This document shows positions 43,319 through 53,942 of a DNA stretch of 64,000 nucleotides, piece after piece. The stretch is from Streptomyces malaysiense (GTDB taxonomy: Bacteria; Actinomycetota; Actinomycetes; Streptomycetales; Streptomycetaceae). Position 1 is the first letter of the stretch, and each line of letters opens with the position of its first letter. Location: the NCBI RefSeq assembly GCF_000980885.2, contig NZ_LBDA02000048.1, positions 44,793 through 108,792 of the forward strand. The letters are read 5' to 3'. The translations under genes and the position numbers were made by a program. A model generated the notes under the pieces. It saw nothing but the letters and a program-made list of their open reading frames with translations, did no database searches and was not told the origin of the DNA.

Positions 43319-43351
43319 CCCGAATGAACCGATACTGGCCCCTAGGTGAAC
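43319..43351 (-). promoter_or_regulatory. PHO box between phoU and phoRP
   Basis: On the minus strand three contiguous 11-nt direct repeat units read GTTCACCTAGG (43351-43341), GGCCAGTATCG (43340-43330) and GTTCATTCGGG (43329-43319). GTTCAYC is the PhoP half-site in Streptomyces. The site lies in the 225-nt phoU/phoR intergenic region, consistent with the known autoregulation of phoRP and phoU by PhoP under phosphate limitation. The central unit is the weakest match. Confidence 0.8.
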
Positions 43352-43424
43352 TCTGGGCGACGAGTGTTCGAGGTCGCACCCGATCGGCTGTGGGCATCTC
43401 GTACCCCATGCCTAACCTGGACGC

Positions 43425-44681
43425 ATGGACGTGAACGCGGCGGTCGCCGCAGCGGCAGCGATCGCCGGGGTGCTCACCGGTGTCATCGCCATGCTGGCGT
43501 TCCGCTGGAGCGAACGCGACCAGAAGCGACCGACCAGGACTTCCTTGCACACCGATCCCGTACTCCCGCCCGGCGTCGACACCGTTCTCTCGGTGCTCCG
43601 CTCCTCCGCAGTGGTCCTCGACGAGGCCGACGCCGTCGTCAAGGCCAGCTCCGCCGCCTACGCCCTCGGCCTGGTGCGCGGGGGCAGACTCTCCATCGAG
43701 CCCATGCTCCAGATGGCCCGCGACACCCGGCGTGACGGTGAGATACGCCAGGTCGAGCTGGATCTGCCCCGGCGCGGCAGCGGACGCGGTGAGGCGCTCG
43801 CCGTCTCCGCGCGGGTCGCGCCGCTCGGCTCCCGCCTGGTCCTGCTGCTGGTCGAGGACCTGACCGAGGCCCGCCGGATCGAGGCCGTACGACGCGACTT
43901 CGTGGCGAACGTGAGCCATGAGCTGAAGACGCCGGTCGGCGCCCTCTCCTTGCTGTCCGAGGCGGTCATGGACGCCTCCGACGACCCCGAGGCCGTGGAG
44001 CGCTTCGCGGGCCGCATGCAGATCGAGGCGACCCGGCTGACCAACCTGGTGCAGGAGCTCATCGACCTGTCCCGGGTGCAGAACGACGACCCCCTGGAGG
44101 ACGCCGAGTCCGTCCAGGTGGACGAGCTGGTCGCCGAGGCCGTGGACCGCTGCCGCCACCAGGCGGGCACCAAGCAGATCACCATCGCCGCCGGCGGCAC
44201 CGCCGACCTGCACGTCTGGGGGAACCGGGGCCAGCTGGCCGCCGCCCTCGGCAACCTGGTCGAGAACGCGGTGAACTACTCCCCGGCCCGCACCCGGGTG
44301 GGCATCGCCGCCCGCCGGGTGAGCGCCCCCGGCGGCGACATGATCGAGCTGGCCGTGACCGACCAGGGCATCGGCATCTCCGACAAGGACAAGGAGCGCA
44401 TCTTCGAGCGCTTCTACCGCGTCGACCCGGCCCGCTCCCGGGCCACCGGCGGCACCGGTCTGGGCCTCGCCATCGTCAAGCACGTGGTCGCCTCGCACGG
44501 CGGGGAGGTCACGGTCTGGAGCGCCGAAGGCCAGGGCTCCACGTTCACCCTCAGGCTGCCGGAGGCGGGCGCGGCCCGCGACCGCGCGCTGCAGCATCCG
44601 GACCCCGGCCTCGACGACGAGGCCGGTCCCACCGAGCCATCCCCGTACGAACCGCTTCCCTCCCCGGAGGTCCTTCCGTGA
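43425..44681 (+). CDS. phoR: PhoR, phosphate-sensing histidine kinase
   Basis: 418 aa with one N-terminal membrane segment (about residues 5-24, VAAAAAIAGVLTGVIAMLAF), a PAS-like region and HisKA with phospho-acceptor His near residue 165 (FVANVSHELKTPVGAL). The HATPase domain has N box GNLVENAVNYSPA, G1 DQGIGISDKDKERIFERFYR and G2 GTGLGLAIVKHVV. It overlaps phoP by 4 nt. It phosphorylates PhoP under phosphate limitation. Confidence 0.96.
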   Translation: MDVNAAVAAAAAIAGVLTGVIAMLAFRWSERDQKRPTRTSLHTDPVLPPGVDTVLSVLRSSAVVLDEADAVVKASSAAYALGLVRGGRLSIEPMLQMARDTRRDGEIRQVELDLPRRGSGRGEALAVSARVAPLGSRLVLLLVEDLTEARRIEAVRRDFVANVSHELKTPVGALSLLSEAVMDASDDPEAVERFAGRMQIEATRLTNLVQELIDLSRVQNDDPLEDAESVQVDELVAEAVDRCRHQAGTKQITIAAGGTADLHVWGNRGQLAAALGNLVENAVNYSPARTRVGIAARRVSAPGGDMIELAVTDQGIGISDKDKERIFERFYRVDPARSRATGGTGLGLAIVKHVVASHGGEVTVWSAEGQGSTFTLRLPEAGAARDRALQHPDPGLDDEAGPTEPSPYEPLPSPEVLP

Positions 44682-45358
44682 CCCGAGTGCTCGTCGTCGA
44701 GGACGAGGAGTCCTTCTCCGACGCTCTGTCCTACATGCTGCGCAAGGAGGGCTTCGAGGTCGCCGTGGCGGCCACCGGCCCCGACGGCCTCGACGAGTTC
44801 GAGCGCAACGGCGCCGACCTCGTCCTGCTCGACCTGATGCTGCCGGGCCTGCCCGGCACCGAGGTGTGCCGCCAGCTGCGCGGCCGCTCGAACGTCCCCG
44901 TGATCATGGTGACCGCCAAGGACAGCGAGATCGACAAGGTCGTCGGGCTGGAGATAGGAGCCGACGACTACGTCACCAAGCCCTTCTCCTCCCGTGAGCT
45001 GGTCGCCCGCATCCGCGCGGTGCTGCGCCGCCGGGGCGAGCCGGAGGAGGTCACCCCGGCCGCGCTGGAGGCCGGTCCGGTCCGCATGGATGTCGACCGG
45101 CACGTGGTGACGGTCGCGGGCGCCAAGGTCGACCTCCCGCTCAAGGAGTTCGACCTGCTGGAGATGCTGCTGCGCAACGCCGGCCGGGTGCTGACCCGGA
45201 TGCAGCTGATCGACCGGGTCTGGGGTGCCGACTACGTGGGTGACACCAAGACCCTGGACGTCCACGTCAAGCGCCTGCGCGCCAAGATCGAGCCGGACCC
45301 GGGCGCCCCGCGCTACCTGGTCACGGTGCGCGGCCTCGGCTACAAGTTCGAGCCGTAG
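44678..45358 (+). CDS. phoP: PhoP, OmpR-family response regulator
   Basis: 226 aa from a GTG overlapping phoR by 4 nt. The receiver has acidic pocket EDEE, phospho-acceptor Asp52 in LVLLDLMLPG, Thr in VTAKDS and Lys in DYVTKPF. The C-terminal winged helix has LPLKEFDLLEMLLRNAGRVLTRMQLIDRVWG. It activates the Pho regulon (pst, phoA-type genes) and represses many nitrogen and antibiotic genes in Streptomyces. The PHO box upstream of phoR suggests autoregulation. Confidence 0.97.
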   Translation: MTRVLVVEDEESFSDALSYMLRKEGFEVAVAATGPDGLDEFERNGADLVLLDLMLPGLPGTEVCRQLRGRSNVPVIMVTAKDSEIDKVVGLEIGADDYVTKPFSSRELVARIRAVLRRRGEPEEVTPAALEAGPVRMDVDRHVVTVAGAKVDLPLKEFDLLEMLLRNAGRVLTRMQLIDRVWGADYVGDTKTLDVHVKRLRAKIEPDPGAPRYLVTVRGLGYKFEP

Positions 45359-45376
45359 ACCGAAAGCCCCTGACGA

Positions 45377-45407
45377 AAGGGCGGCACCCCTCGGGGGTGC
45401 CGCCCTT
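45377..45407. terminator. Terminator between convergent phoP and lipoprotein gene
   Basis: AAGGGCGGCACCCC (45377-45390), loop TCG, then the exact complement GGGGTGCCGCCCTT (45394-45407). The 14-bp stem works in both directions. Confidence 0.88.
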
Positions 45408-45487
45408 CGCGCTGTGCGGGAGTCCGCTGTGCGGGAGTCCGCTGTGCGAGGCCCCCACGACCGCTCAGCGGCCGGTCGTACGACCGC

Positions 45488-46183
45488 TCAGTGGCCCGCG
45501 CCGGCCGACTGCGACGCCGAGTCGCTCGGGGTCGGGCCGGTGCCGGTGCCGGTGGTGGCGGTGCCGCTCGCGCTCGTGCTCGCCGAGGGGTTCGCGCCGT
45601 CGTGCTTGCCCGGCTTGGCGCTGCCGGAGGCGGTGGCGCCGGCGGCCGGGGAGCCGGTGGGGGCGGACGGCACCTGGGAGGGGCCCCACTTGTCGAAGTA
45701 GCTGGTGGCCGGGACCACGAAGGCGCGCAGGCTCACCGCGCCGGCCTTGCTGAAGGTGAAGGTGACCGGCTGGGCGTTGCCGTCCTGCACGCTCTGGTGG
45801 CCGCCGGGGATCTCGGCGGAGGCGTTGCCCTTGCCGCCCAGGATCAGGGAGCCGTGCGCCGGGACGGTCAGGCTGCCGCCCTTGGCCGGGGTCAGCTTCA
45901 CGGTGTCGCTGGTGCCCGGGATGCTGATGGACTGCAGGGTCTCGTCGTCGCTGCCCGCGTTGAACAGCGTCGCGGAGACCACGGCGGGGCCGGTCGCCTT
46001 CGGGTCCGGCTGGGTGATGACCAGGGCATTCTGGATCTTGATGTCGCCCACGCTGGTGGCCGCGTTGTCCGGCTTGACCTGAAGCGTCTGCGAGTCGTTG
46101 CCGGCGCCGCAGGCGGCGAGCGAGGCGATCGAGAAGACAATGGCGGAAGCGGCGAGTGCGCCGCGTCGAAGGCTGCTGCTCAC
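45488..46183 (-). CDS. Secreted lipoprotein (DUF461/PCuAC-like)
   Basis: 231 aa with a signal peptide of type II: basic RRGA, hydrophobic LAASAIVFSIAS and lipobox LAAC with Cys25. The mature part has a beta-sandwich domain (IKIQNALVITQPDPKATGPAVVSATLFNAGSDDETLQSISIPG...HGSLILGGKGNASAEIPGGHQSVQDG) like PCu(A)C/DUF461 copper-chaperone relatives. The usual Met/His copper ligands are not obvious. The C-terminal 60 residues are Ser/Thr/Pro/Gly-rich and disordered. It is convergent with phoP. Confidence 0.85.
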   Translation of the reverse strand: MSSSLRRGALAASAIVFSIASLAACGAGNDSQTLQVKPDNAATSVGDIKIQNALVITQPDPKATGPAVVSATLFNAGSDDETLQSISIPGTSDTVKLTPAKGGSLTVPAHGSLILGGKGNASAEIPGGHQSVQDGNAQPVTFTFSKAGAVSLRAFVVPATSYFDKWGPSQVPSAPTGSPAAGATASGSAKPGKHDGANPSASTSASGTATTGTGTGPTPSDSASQSAGAGH

Positions 46184-46797
46184 GGCGGCGGCAACTCCTA
46201 ACGCAGGGGCGGCTTCCTTGTAAAGCCGCCCTAAGTGTCTGTCAGCGGCTTCAGGTTACCGAGCCGTTCCCGCGTGATCGCACCCGACCCTCCCCCTGGC
46301 GCCGGCCTTCCCGCCAGGTGGGGGTACACGGCCCGGACAACGCTCCACGCGTCTCAGCAGTCACAGCGGTCTCTCCGGTCACTTTGCCGAGGTCGCGGTA
46401 CCCCATTCGCATAACCGCGCGCAAAATTTCCGTGAAGGAATGTACCGCCGCCCCGGAATTGATCACCGGATCACCCGTCCGGCCGTCACTGATCAATTCC
46501 GGAATCGGCTCACATGCGCCCGCGGCCTCCGAACGGAGTAGCGGAAGTCGTACGCCAGGAACCGGACAAAACGGGACGTTCATCCACTTGGCGTGTGCGC
46601 GCGAGGTGTGTAACGTACGCGTTTCACCCCGTCCGGACAGCCCCTCCCACCTGCGAATTCCCGCTTCCGGAGGGACCTCGCAGCACGTTCCGGTTGCTGT
46701 TGTCAAGCCCCGAGATATGCCCTGACCTGCGAAAACGCCATTCAGAAGACGCCGTATCCGTGTTACCCTGGATAGCCACGGAAGGGGTACCTGTCAC
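46184..46797. promoter_or_regulatory. Interval upstream of carD with a long inverted repeat
   Basis: This 614-nt non-coding interval contains CCGGAATTGATCA (46453-46465) and its exact complement TGATCAATTCCGG (46490-46502), separated by 24 nt. There is no confident gene; a 151-codon minus-strand frame lacks a ribosome binding site. The dyad is about 295 nt before carD and may be a regulator site or a structured leader. Confidence 0.5.
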
Positions 46798-47280
46798 ATG
46801 ACGTTCAAGGTTGGCGACACCGTGGTCTATCCCCATCACGGGGCCGCGCTGATCGAGGCCATCGAAACTCGTCAGATCAAAGGCGTGGACAAGACCTACT
46901 TGGTGCTGAAGGTCGCCCAGGGTGACCTCACGGTGCGTGTGCCAGCGGACAATGCGGAGTTCGTCGGCGTGCGTGATGTGGTCGGTCAGGACGGACTGGA
47001 CCGGGTCTTCGAGGTGCTGCGCGCGCCGTACGCCGAGGAGCCCACGAACTGGTCCCGTCGCTACAAGGCAAACCTGGAGAAGCTCGCCTCCGGCGATGTC
47101 ATCAAGGTCGCGGAAGTCGTGCGCGACCTGTGGCGTCGTGAGCGCGAGCGCGGACTGTCCGCCGGTGAGAAGCGCATGCTCGCCAAGGCTCGCCAGATCC
47201 TGGTGAGCGAACTCGCTCTCGCGGAGAACACGAACGAGGACAAGGCCGAGGCCCTGCTCGACGAGGTGCTCGCCTCCTGA
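46798..47280 (+). CDS. carD: CarD-family RNA polymerase regulator
   Basis: 160 aa. The N-terminal RNA-polymerase-interacting domain is TFKVGDTVVYPHHGAALIEAIE with YLVLKVAQGDLTVRVPADNAEFVGVR. The C-terminal helical DNA-binding domain has a conserved Trp in NWSRRYKANLEKL. CarD binds the RNA polymerase beta subunit and stabilises open complexes at rRNA and other promoters. Placement before ispD-ispF is conserved in actinobacteria. Confidence 0.95.
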   Translation: MTFKVGDTVVYPHHGAALIEAIETRQIKGVDKTYLVLKVAQGDLTVRVPADNAEFVGVRDVVGQDGLDRVFEVLRAPYAEEPTNWSRRYKANLEKLASGDVIKVAEVVRDLWRRERERGLSAGEKRMLAKARQILVSELALAENTNEDKAEALLDEVLAS

Positions 47281-47648
47281 CGTGCCCGTGCCGTGGGCGG
47301 CGATCCCCGGGCGGCGGCTGATGTCCTGATCGGTCCTGCCGCTCGCCCCCACTCCCGCACGGCCAGCACAGCGCTCTCGCACATCCTCAGCGCAGCGAAA
47401 ATGCCGCGGTGCCCGATGACACTCGATTCTGTCGCCGGGCGCTGCGGCATGTTCGTCTCCGCGGCGCCGTCTGTGGCCTACCCCCGGAAAGCCCCTCGAA
47501 ACGAAGCGGGCCCCCGATACTCGATGTGCCGGGCCCGGGTGGACGGCCTCGACCAGGGGTCACGGAAAGGGTCCGGTCAAGGCGTCGCGCCCGGCGCTCC
47601 TCCAGCCAATACCCAACTAGGTCGAGCACACAAACCTGACAGGAACCG
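47281..47648. other. carD-ispD intergenic region
   Basis: The 368 nt between carD and ispD show no supported gene or strong hairpin. It probably contains the ispD promoter. Confidence 0.4.
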
Positions 47649-48446
47649 ATGTCTGACGAATCGCGTCCCTCGCCCGCCGGACCGCCCTCGGCGCCCGTGC
47701 GGGCCCCCGTCGCCGCCGTGATTCCCGCCGCCGGCCGCGGCGTACGGCTCGGACCGGGCGCGCCCAAGGCGCTGCGGGCACTCAACGGCACTCCCATGCT
47801 CATCCACGCGGTGCACGCGCTGGCGGCCTCCCGCCATGTCTCCCTCGTGGTCGTGGTCGCCCCGGCGGACGGTCCCGCCGAGGTGAAGTCGCTGCTCGAC
47901 GCGCACGCGCTGTCCGGGAGCGCCCCCAGCGGCAGCTGGGGGAGCACCGACTTCCAGGTGGTGCCGGGCGGCGAGACCCGCCAGGAGTCGGTGGCCCTCG
48001 GCCTCGCGGCCGTACCGCCCGAGTACGGTGTCGTCCTCGTCCACGACGCGGCCCGCCCGCTGGTCCCGGTCGACACCGTCGACGCCGTGATCGAGGCCGT
48101 GCGCGACGGCGCGCCGGCGGTCGTCCCCGCGCTGCCGCTGGCCGACACCGTCAAGGAGGTCGAACCGGCCACCGAGCCCGGCGCGCCCGAGCCGGTCGTG
48201 GCCACGCCGGAGCGGGCCCGGCTGCGGGCCGTGCAGACGCCGCAGGGGTTCGACCGGGCGACGCTGGTGCGCGCGCACGAGACCGTGACCGAGGACGTCA
48301 CCGACGACGCGAGCATGGTGGAGCAGCTCGGCCTGCCCGTGGTGACCGTGCCCGGTCACGAGGAGGCGTTCAAGGTGACCCGCCCGCTGGACCTGGTCCT
48401 CGCCGAGGCGGTCCTGGCCCGCAGGAGGCTGAACGATGGCTACTGA
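47649..48446 (+). CDS. ispD: IspD, 2-C-methyl-D-erythritol 4-phosphate cytidylyltransferase
   Basis: 265 aa. The nucleotide-binding start is AAVIPAAGRGVRLGPGAPKALRAL. Other motifs are VVPGGETRQESVALGL, VLVHDAARPLVPVDTV and LRAVQTPQGFDRATL. It makes CDP-methylerythritol in the non-mevalonate isoprenoid pathway. It is slightly long at the N-terminus. It overlaps ispF by 11 nt, indicating coupled translation. Confidence 0.96.
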   Translation: MSDESRPSPAGPPSAPVRAPVAAVIPAAGRGVRLGPGAPKALRALNGTPMLIHAVHALAASRHVSLVVVVAPADGPAEVKSLLDAHALSGSAPSGSWGSTDFQVVPGGETRQESVALGLAAVPPEYGVVLVHDAARPLVPVDTVDAVIEAVRDGAPAVVPALPLADTVKEVEPATEPGAPEPVVATPERARLRAVQTPQGFDRATLVRAHETVTEDVTDDASMVEQLGLPVVTVPGHEEAFKVTRPLDLVLAEAVLARRRLNDGY

Positions 48447-48927
48447 GACGCCACTGCCCCAGGTCGGCATCGGCACAGACATCCACGCCTTCGAGGAGGG
48501 CCGCGAGCTGTGGTGCGCCGGCCTGCGGTGGGAGGGCGAGGGGCCGGGTCTGGCCGGGCACTCCGACGCGGACGTGGTCGCGCACGCCGCCTGCAACGCG
48601 CTGTTCTCCGCGGCCGGGCTCGGTGACCTCGGGCAGCACTTCGGCACCGGGCGGCCGGAGTGGTCCGGCGCGTCGGGGGTCACGCTGCTCACCGAGGCCG
48701 CGCGGATCGTGCGTGCCGCGGGCTTCACCATCGGCAATGTCGCCGTGCAGGTGATCGGGCCCCGCCCGAAGATCGGCAGACGGCGGGACGAGGCGCAGAA
48801 GATCCTCTCCGAGGCGGCCGGCGCGCCGGTGTCCGTCTCCGGTGCCACGACCGACGGCCTCGGCTTCCCGGGGCGCGACGAGGGGCTGATGGCGGTGGCG
48901 ACCGCGCTGGTGGTGCGGGCGTTCTGA
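48436..48927 (+). CDS. ispF: IspF, MEcPP synthase
   Basis: 163 aa. Metal-binding GTDIHAFEEG (Asp-x-His) and GHSDADVVAHAACNALFSAAGLGDLGQHFG are the hallmark residues, with QVIGPRPKIGRRRDEAQ later. It cyclises CDP-ME 2-phosphate to MEcPP, two pathway steps after IspD. The start lies within the ispD 3' end (11-nt overlap). Confidence 0.97.
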   Translation: MATETPLPQVGIGTDIHAFEEGRELWCAGLRWEGEGPGLAGHSDADVVAHAACNALFSAAGLGDLGQHFGTGRPEWSGASGVTLLTEAARIVRAAGFTIGNVAVQVIGPRPKIGRRRDEAQKILSEAAGAPVSVSGATTDGLGFPGRDEGLMAVATALVVRAF

Positions 48928-49011
48928 ACCCCGCGGCCTCCTGGTGCGGGTGAGCCGGGAGCGTGCGAGGGTACCCGGAGAGTCACCGTCCGCGGCCTTT
49001 CGGAGGTACCC

Positions 49012-49416
49012 ATGCCCGCCGCCCTGTCCGACCGGCTCAAGTCCCTGCTCGACGGCAAGGTGTTCATCGTCGTCGGCACCGTCCAGCCCGACGGCAGCCC
49101 GCAGATGTCCCCGGTCTGGGTGAAGCGCGACGGCGAGCACCTCCTCTTCTCCACCACGGTCGACCGCCGCAAGAAGCTGAACCTCGACCGCGACCCCCGT
49201 GTCACCGTCGTCGTCATGAACCCCGAGCAGCCCTACGAGTACGCCGAGATCCGCGGCACCGCCGAACTGACCACCGACGGCGGCCGGTCCCTGATCGACG
49301 AGCTGAGCCTCAAGTACACGGGCAGGAAGTACGCGGAGTTCAACCCCGAGTCGTCCCGGGACGCGGAACGGGTCGTCGTACGGATCACGCCGCGCAAGGT
49401 CGTCGGACGGCTCTGA
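49012..49416 (+). CDS. PPOX-class F420/FMN-dependent oxidoreductase
   Basis: 134 aa of the pyridoxamine-phosphate-oxidase-like split-barrel fold: KVFIVVGTVQPDGSPQMSPVWVKRDGEHLLFSTTVDRRKKLNLDRDPRVTVVVMNPEQPYEYAEIRGTAEL. The pattern GSPQMSPVWVxxDG with RKxxNLxRDPRV is the TIGR03618 type of F420-binding proteins common in actinobacteria. Substrate unknown. Confidence 0.88.
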   Translation: MPAALSDRLKSLLDGKVFIVVGTVQPDGSPQMSPVWVKRDGEHLLFSTTVDRRKKLNLDRDPRVTVVVMNPEQPYEYAEIRGTAELTTDGGRSLIDELSLKYTGRKYAEFNPESSRDAERVVVRITPRKVVGRL

Positions 49417-49528
49417 GGGCCGGGGAAAGGCGGGCGGAGGGGGCGAACCCGCGCATGCCGCCGGGGGAGGGCGGCGTAAACAGGGGAAGGGGCGTGAGGC
49501 ACTGGGTCGCGCCCACTACTCTGGAGTG

Positions 49529-50929
<1,401 letters not shown>

Positions 50930-50955
50930 CCACCGCGGGCGCCCGTTGATCGATT

Positions 50956-50981
50956 GTGCCGCCCGGCCCCCCGGGCGGCAC
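50956..50981 (+). terminator. cysS terminator
   Basis: GTGCCGCCCGG (50956-50966), loop CCCC, CCGGGCGGCAC (50971-50981). A perfect 11-bp stem 26 nt after the cysS stop. Confidence 0.8.
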
Positions 50982-51028
50982 ACTGCATAAGACGTACGTA
51001 CGAACAAAGCTCACGGAACAGGTGACTC

Positions 51029-51973
51029 ATGGCCGCGAACAACCGCCGCATGTCCGGCAAGAAGGGCGCGCAGGTCGGCAGTGGCGGCCAGCGGCGCCGG
51101 GGCCTGGAGGGCAAGGGCCCGACCCCGCCCGCCGAGATGCGCAAGGGGCACGCCAAGCAGCGCGCCGCCGCCGCCAAGGTCCGCCGCTCGCAGGGCGGGC
51201 GCCCGCAGGCGCGCCGGGGCGGCGGCAGGTCGACGTCCGAGCTGGTCGTCGGCCGTAACCCGGTGGTCGAGGCGCTGCGCGAGGGCGTCCCCGCGTCGAC
51301 CCTCTACGTGCAGCAGTTCATCGACAACGACGAGCGTGTCCGCGAGGCACTCCAGCTCGCCGCCGAGCGCGGCGGCATCAACCTCATGGAGGCCCCGCGC
51401 CCCGAGCTGGACCGCATGACCAACGGCCTGAACCACCAGGGTCTGGTCCTGCAGGTCCCGCCGTACGAGTACGCGCACCCCGAGGACCTGCTCGACGCCG
51501 CCGCGGACGAGGGCGCGGACCCGCTGGTCGTCGCGCTCGACGGGGTCACCGACCCGCGCAACCTCGGCGCGGTCGTCCGCTCGGTCTCCGCGTTCGGCGG
51601 TCACGGCGTGGTCGTGCCCGAGCGCCGTTCGGCCGGTATGACCGCCGGTGCCTGGAAGACCTCCGCCGGTGCGGCCGCCCGTACCCCGGTGGCCCGCGCC
51701 ACCAACCTCACCCGCGTCCTGGAGCAGTACAAGAAGGCGGGCGTCACGGTCGTCGGCCTGGCCGCGGACGGCGAGGCCGAGCTCGGCGAGCTGGAGGCCC
51801 TGGCGGGCCCGGTCGTGATCGTGGTCGGCAGCGAGGGCAAGGGCCTGTCCCGCCTCGTCGGCGAGACCTGCGACCACCGGGTGCGCATCCCGATGCCGGG
51901 CGGCACCGAGTCCCTCAACGCCGGTGTGGCCGCGGGCATCGTGCTCTACGAAGCCGCCCGCAGGCGGAGCTGA
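51029..51973 (+). CDS. rlmB: RlmB, 23S rRNA 2'-O-methyltransferase (SpoU family)
   Basis: 314 aa. A basic N-terminal extension (NNRRMSGKKGAQVGSGGQRRRGLEGKGP) precedes the SpoU substrate-binding domain (VVGRNPVVEALREG). The SPOUT knot follows: ALDGVTDPRNLGAVVRSVSAFGGHGVVVPERRSAG, VVIVVGSEGKGLSRLV, IPMPGGTESLNAGVAAGIVLYEAAR. It methylates a 23S rRNA guanosine with SAM. Pairing with cysS is conserved in actinobacteria. Confidence 0.93.
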   Translation: MAANNRRMSGKKGAQVGSGGQRRRGLEGKGPTPPAEMRKGHAKQRAAAAKVRRSQGGRPQARRGGGRSTSELVVGRNPVVEALREGVPASTLYVQQFIDNDERVREALQLAAERGGINLMEAPRPELDRMTNGLNHQGLVLQVPPYEYAHPEDLLDAAADEGADPLVVALDGVTDPRNLGAVVRSVSAFGGHGVVVPERRSAGMTAGAWKTSAGAAARTPVARATNLTRVLEQYKKAGVTVVGLAADGEAELGELEALAGPVVIVVGSEGKGLSRLVGETCDHRVRIPMPGGTESLNAGVAAGIVLYEAARRRS

Positions 51974-52143
51974 CCCGCGCGGCGGTCCGCCGAAGCGCCA
52001 CGCCGACGGGGCTGAACACCCGTCCGGAACTTCACCCTTACGCGGGAATCCAGGCGTCCATATGGCGTTCGACGCTGCTTTGACGGGGCCCGGACACATC
52101 CGGCCGGTCAAAGCAGTGTCCTAACTCCATGTCACTCGGTTAG

Positions 52144-53850
52144 ATGAGTGTGGACACCAGAACACCCCGCACACCCACGGGGGACCGCTCGTCGGGATTC
52201 GACGACGCTCCCGCGCTGAGCATGGTGAAGGTGCCGAGCGACCCGGCGCAGATCATCGTCAACCACGCCAGCTTCCGCGTGCAGCTGGGCGGGACGGCCG
52301 GGCGCACCCGGTCCGCCCGGATCGCCCGCCATCTCAGCGCCGCCCAGGACACCGCCCGTACGCCCCTCGCGGGCCAGGCGGTCCGGGCCGGCGCCGGCCG
52401 CCGCCGGCCGGTCGTGTGGAGCGGCCGCTCCGCACCCGACGACACCGGCGCCCACCGGCTCCTCCAGGCCGTGCGGGGCAGCATCGTCCGCCACGCCGAG
52501 GAGCCCGACGCCGGCGCCACCCGCGTCATCCCGCGCGTCGGCACCCCCGGCTACGACGAGGCGTACGACGCGCTGGACCGGACCACCGAGACCCCTGTCG
52601 TCGGCCACCAGCGCACCGCCGCCGACGGCGGCGGGGGCACCCGGCTCCTGCCGCACATGCGCAGCGGCTCCTACGACCAACCCCCCTACCCGCGGACGGA
52701 CTTCGGGCGCCACGACGGGTACGACGAGTACGACGGGTACGACGACGACCCCACGGAGCCGTTCCCGCCGTACCCCGCGGACGACGAGGACGACCTCGAC
52801 ATCCCGCGCCCCGCCCGGCGCGGCGCCGACGACCCGGGCCGGCACGCCTACTACCCGGGCCGCCGGATGAACCTCGGCGTGGTGCTGCTCCCGCTGCGCA
52901 TCTTCCTGGGCTTCATCTCGATCTACGCCGGCATGGGCAAGCTGTGCGACCCCGTCTACTTCGACGGCGGCAAGCGCGGCTCCATGGTCACCTGGCTCAA
53001 CACCCTGCACCCGTGGGAGGTCGCCGAGCCGCTGCGCCAGTTCGCCCTGCACCACCCGGTCGGCTCGGGCCTGGTGATCGCCTTCCTGCAGGTCGTGGTG
53101 GGCGTGCTGACGATCCTCGGCTGCTGGCAGCGGGTGGCCGCGGTGGTCGGCGCGCTGCTGTCGGCCGCGCTGATCGTCACGGTCAGCTGGAAGACGGTCC
53201 CGGCGTACGACGCCCCGGACATCATCTACCTGGCCGCCTGGTCCCCGCTGATCATCGCCGGCGCCCCCGTCTACTCGGTGGACGGCCGCCTCGCGGGCAG
53301 CGCCTGGCGGCGGCTCGGCCCCCGCTCCGACATCTGGGAGCTGCGCCGCTACGTGCTGCGCCGCGGCGCCCTGATCACCGGGCTGACCGTCGGCCTCACC
53401 CTGCTGGTGGGCTCGCTGCTCGGCGGCGCCGTCCGCGACTCCAGCCGCGTGGTCGTGCCCGGCCCCGGCGAGGCCCCCCGCAACAACGTCCCCGGCTCCC
53501 CGCTCCCCGGTGAGCCCGGCACCCGGCACCGGACCACCCCGTCGGCGCCCGCCTCCCCCTCGGGCGGTGCCACGGCCGGCGCGAGCCCCTCCGGCTCGGC
53601 CACCGCCCCGGGCGCGAGCCACTCGGCGGGCGGTACGACCACCACGCCGAGCGCGACCCAGGGCACCACGGGCCGGGTCCCGCCCCGCCAGTCCGCCCCC
53701 ACCGGCGGCGCCCCCAGCACCACGGCGGGCCCGACCGGCACCGGCGGCACCTCCACCACCTCCGGCGGCTCCGCCCCGGGCGGCACCTCCACGTCGAGCG
53801 GCGGCGCCTCCACGGGCCAACCGGGCGTACTGGGCGGCCTGCTGGGCTGA
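52144..53850 (+). CDS. DoxX-family membrane protein with long disordered flanks
   Basis: 568 aa. About 240 N-terminal residues are acidic, Pro/Gly/Asp-rich and mostly disordered (including a YDGYDEYDGYDDDP stretch). A DoxX membrane core follows (about residues 241-370) with four predicted spans: MNLGVVLLPLRIFLGFISIYAGMGKL, GSGLVIAFLQVVVGVLTILG, VAAVVGALLSAALIVTV and IIYLAAWSPLIIAGAPVYSVDG. A fifth span near residue 420 leads to a Thr/Ser/Gly/Pro-rich extracellular tail of about 140 residues. DoxX proteins belong to quinone/thiosulfate or oxidative-stress membrane complexes; the partner is unknown. Confidence 0.85.
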   Translation: MSVDTRTPRTPTGDRSSGFDDAPALSMVKVPSDPAQIIVNHASFRVQLGGTAGRTRSARIARHLSAAQDTARTPLAGQAVRAGAGRRRPVVWSGRSAPDDTGAHRLLQAVRGSIVRHAEEPDAGATRVIPRVGTPGYDEAYDALDRTTETPVVGHQRTAADGGGGTRLLPHMRSGSYDQPPYPRTDFGRHDGYDEYDGYDDDPTEPFPPYPADDEDDLDIPRPARRGADDPGRHAYYPGRRMNLGVVLLPLRIFLGFISIYAGMGKLCDPVYFDGGKRGSMVTWLNTLHPWEVAEPLRQFALHHPVGSGLVIAFLQVVVGVLTILGCWQRVAAVVGALLSAALIVTVSWKTVPAYDAPDIIYLAAWSPLIIAGAPVYSVDGRLAGSAWRRLGPRSDIWELRRYVLRRGALITGLTVGLTLLVGSLLGGAVRDSSRVVVPGPGEAPRNNVPGSPLPGEPGTRHRTTPSAPASPSGGATAGASPSGSATAPGASHSAGGTTTTPSATQGTTGRVPPRQSAPTGGAPSTTAGPTGTGGTSTTSGGSAPGGTSTSSGGASTGQPGVLGGLLG

Positions 53851-53867
53851 GGCCGGGCGGAACAGCG

Positions 53868-53904
53868 GAGGAGCCCCCGTACCGGGAAGGTACGGGGGCT
53901 CCTC
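53868..53904. terminator. Bidirectional terminator after DoxX
   Basis: GAGGAGCCCCCGTACC (53868-53883), loop GGGAA, GGTACGGGGGCTCCTC (53889-53904). A perfect 16-bp stem between convergent genes. Confidence 0.88.
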
Positions 53905-53942
53905 GTCGTGCGGGGCAGTCGGGGGCAGGGGGACCGGGAGGG

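Noticed and set aside
46251..46706. 151-codon minus-strand frame before carD
   Set aside because: No ribosome binding site, no recognised motif, and the dyad lies inside.
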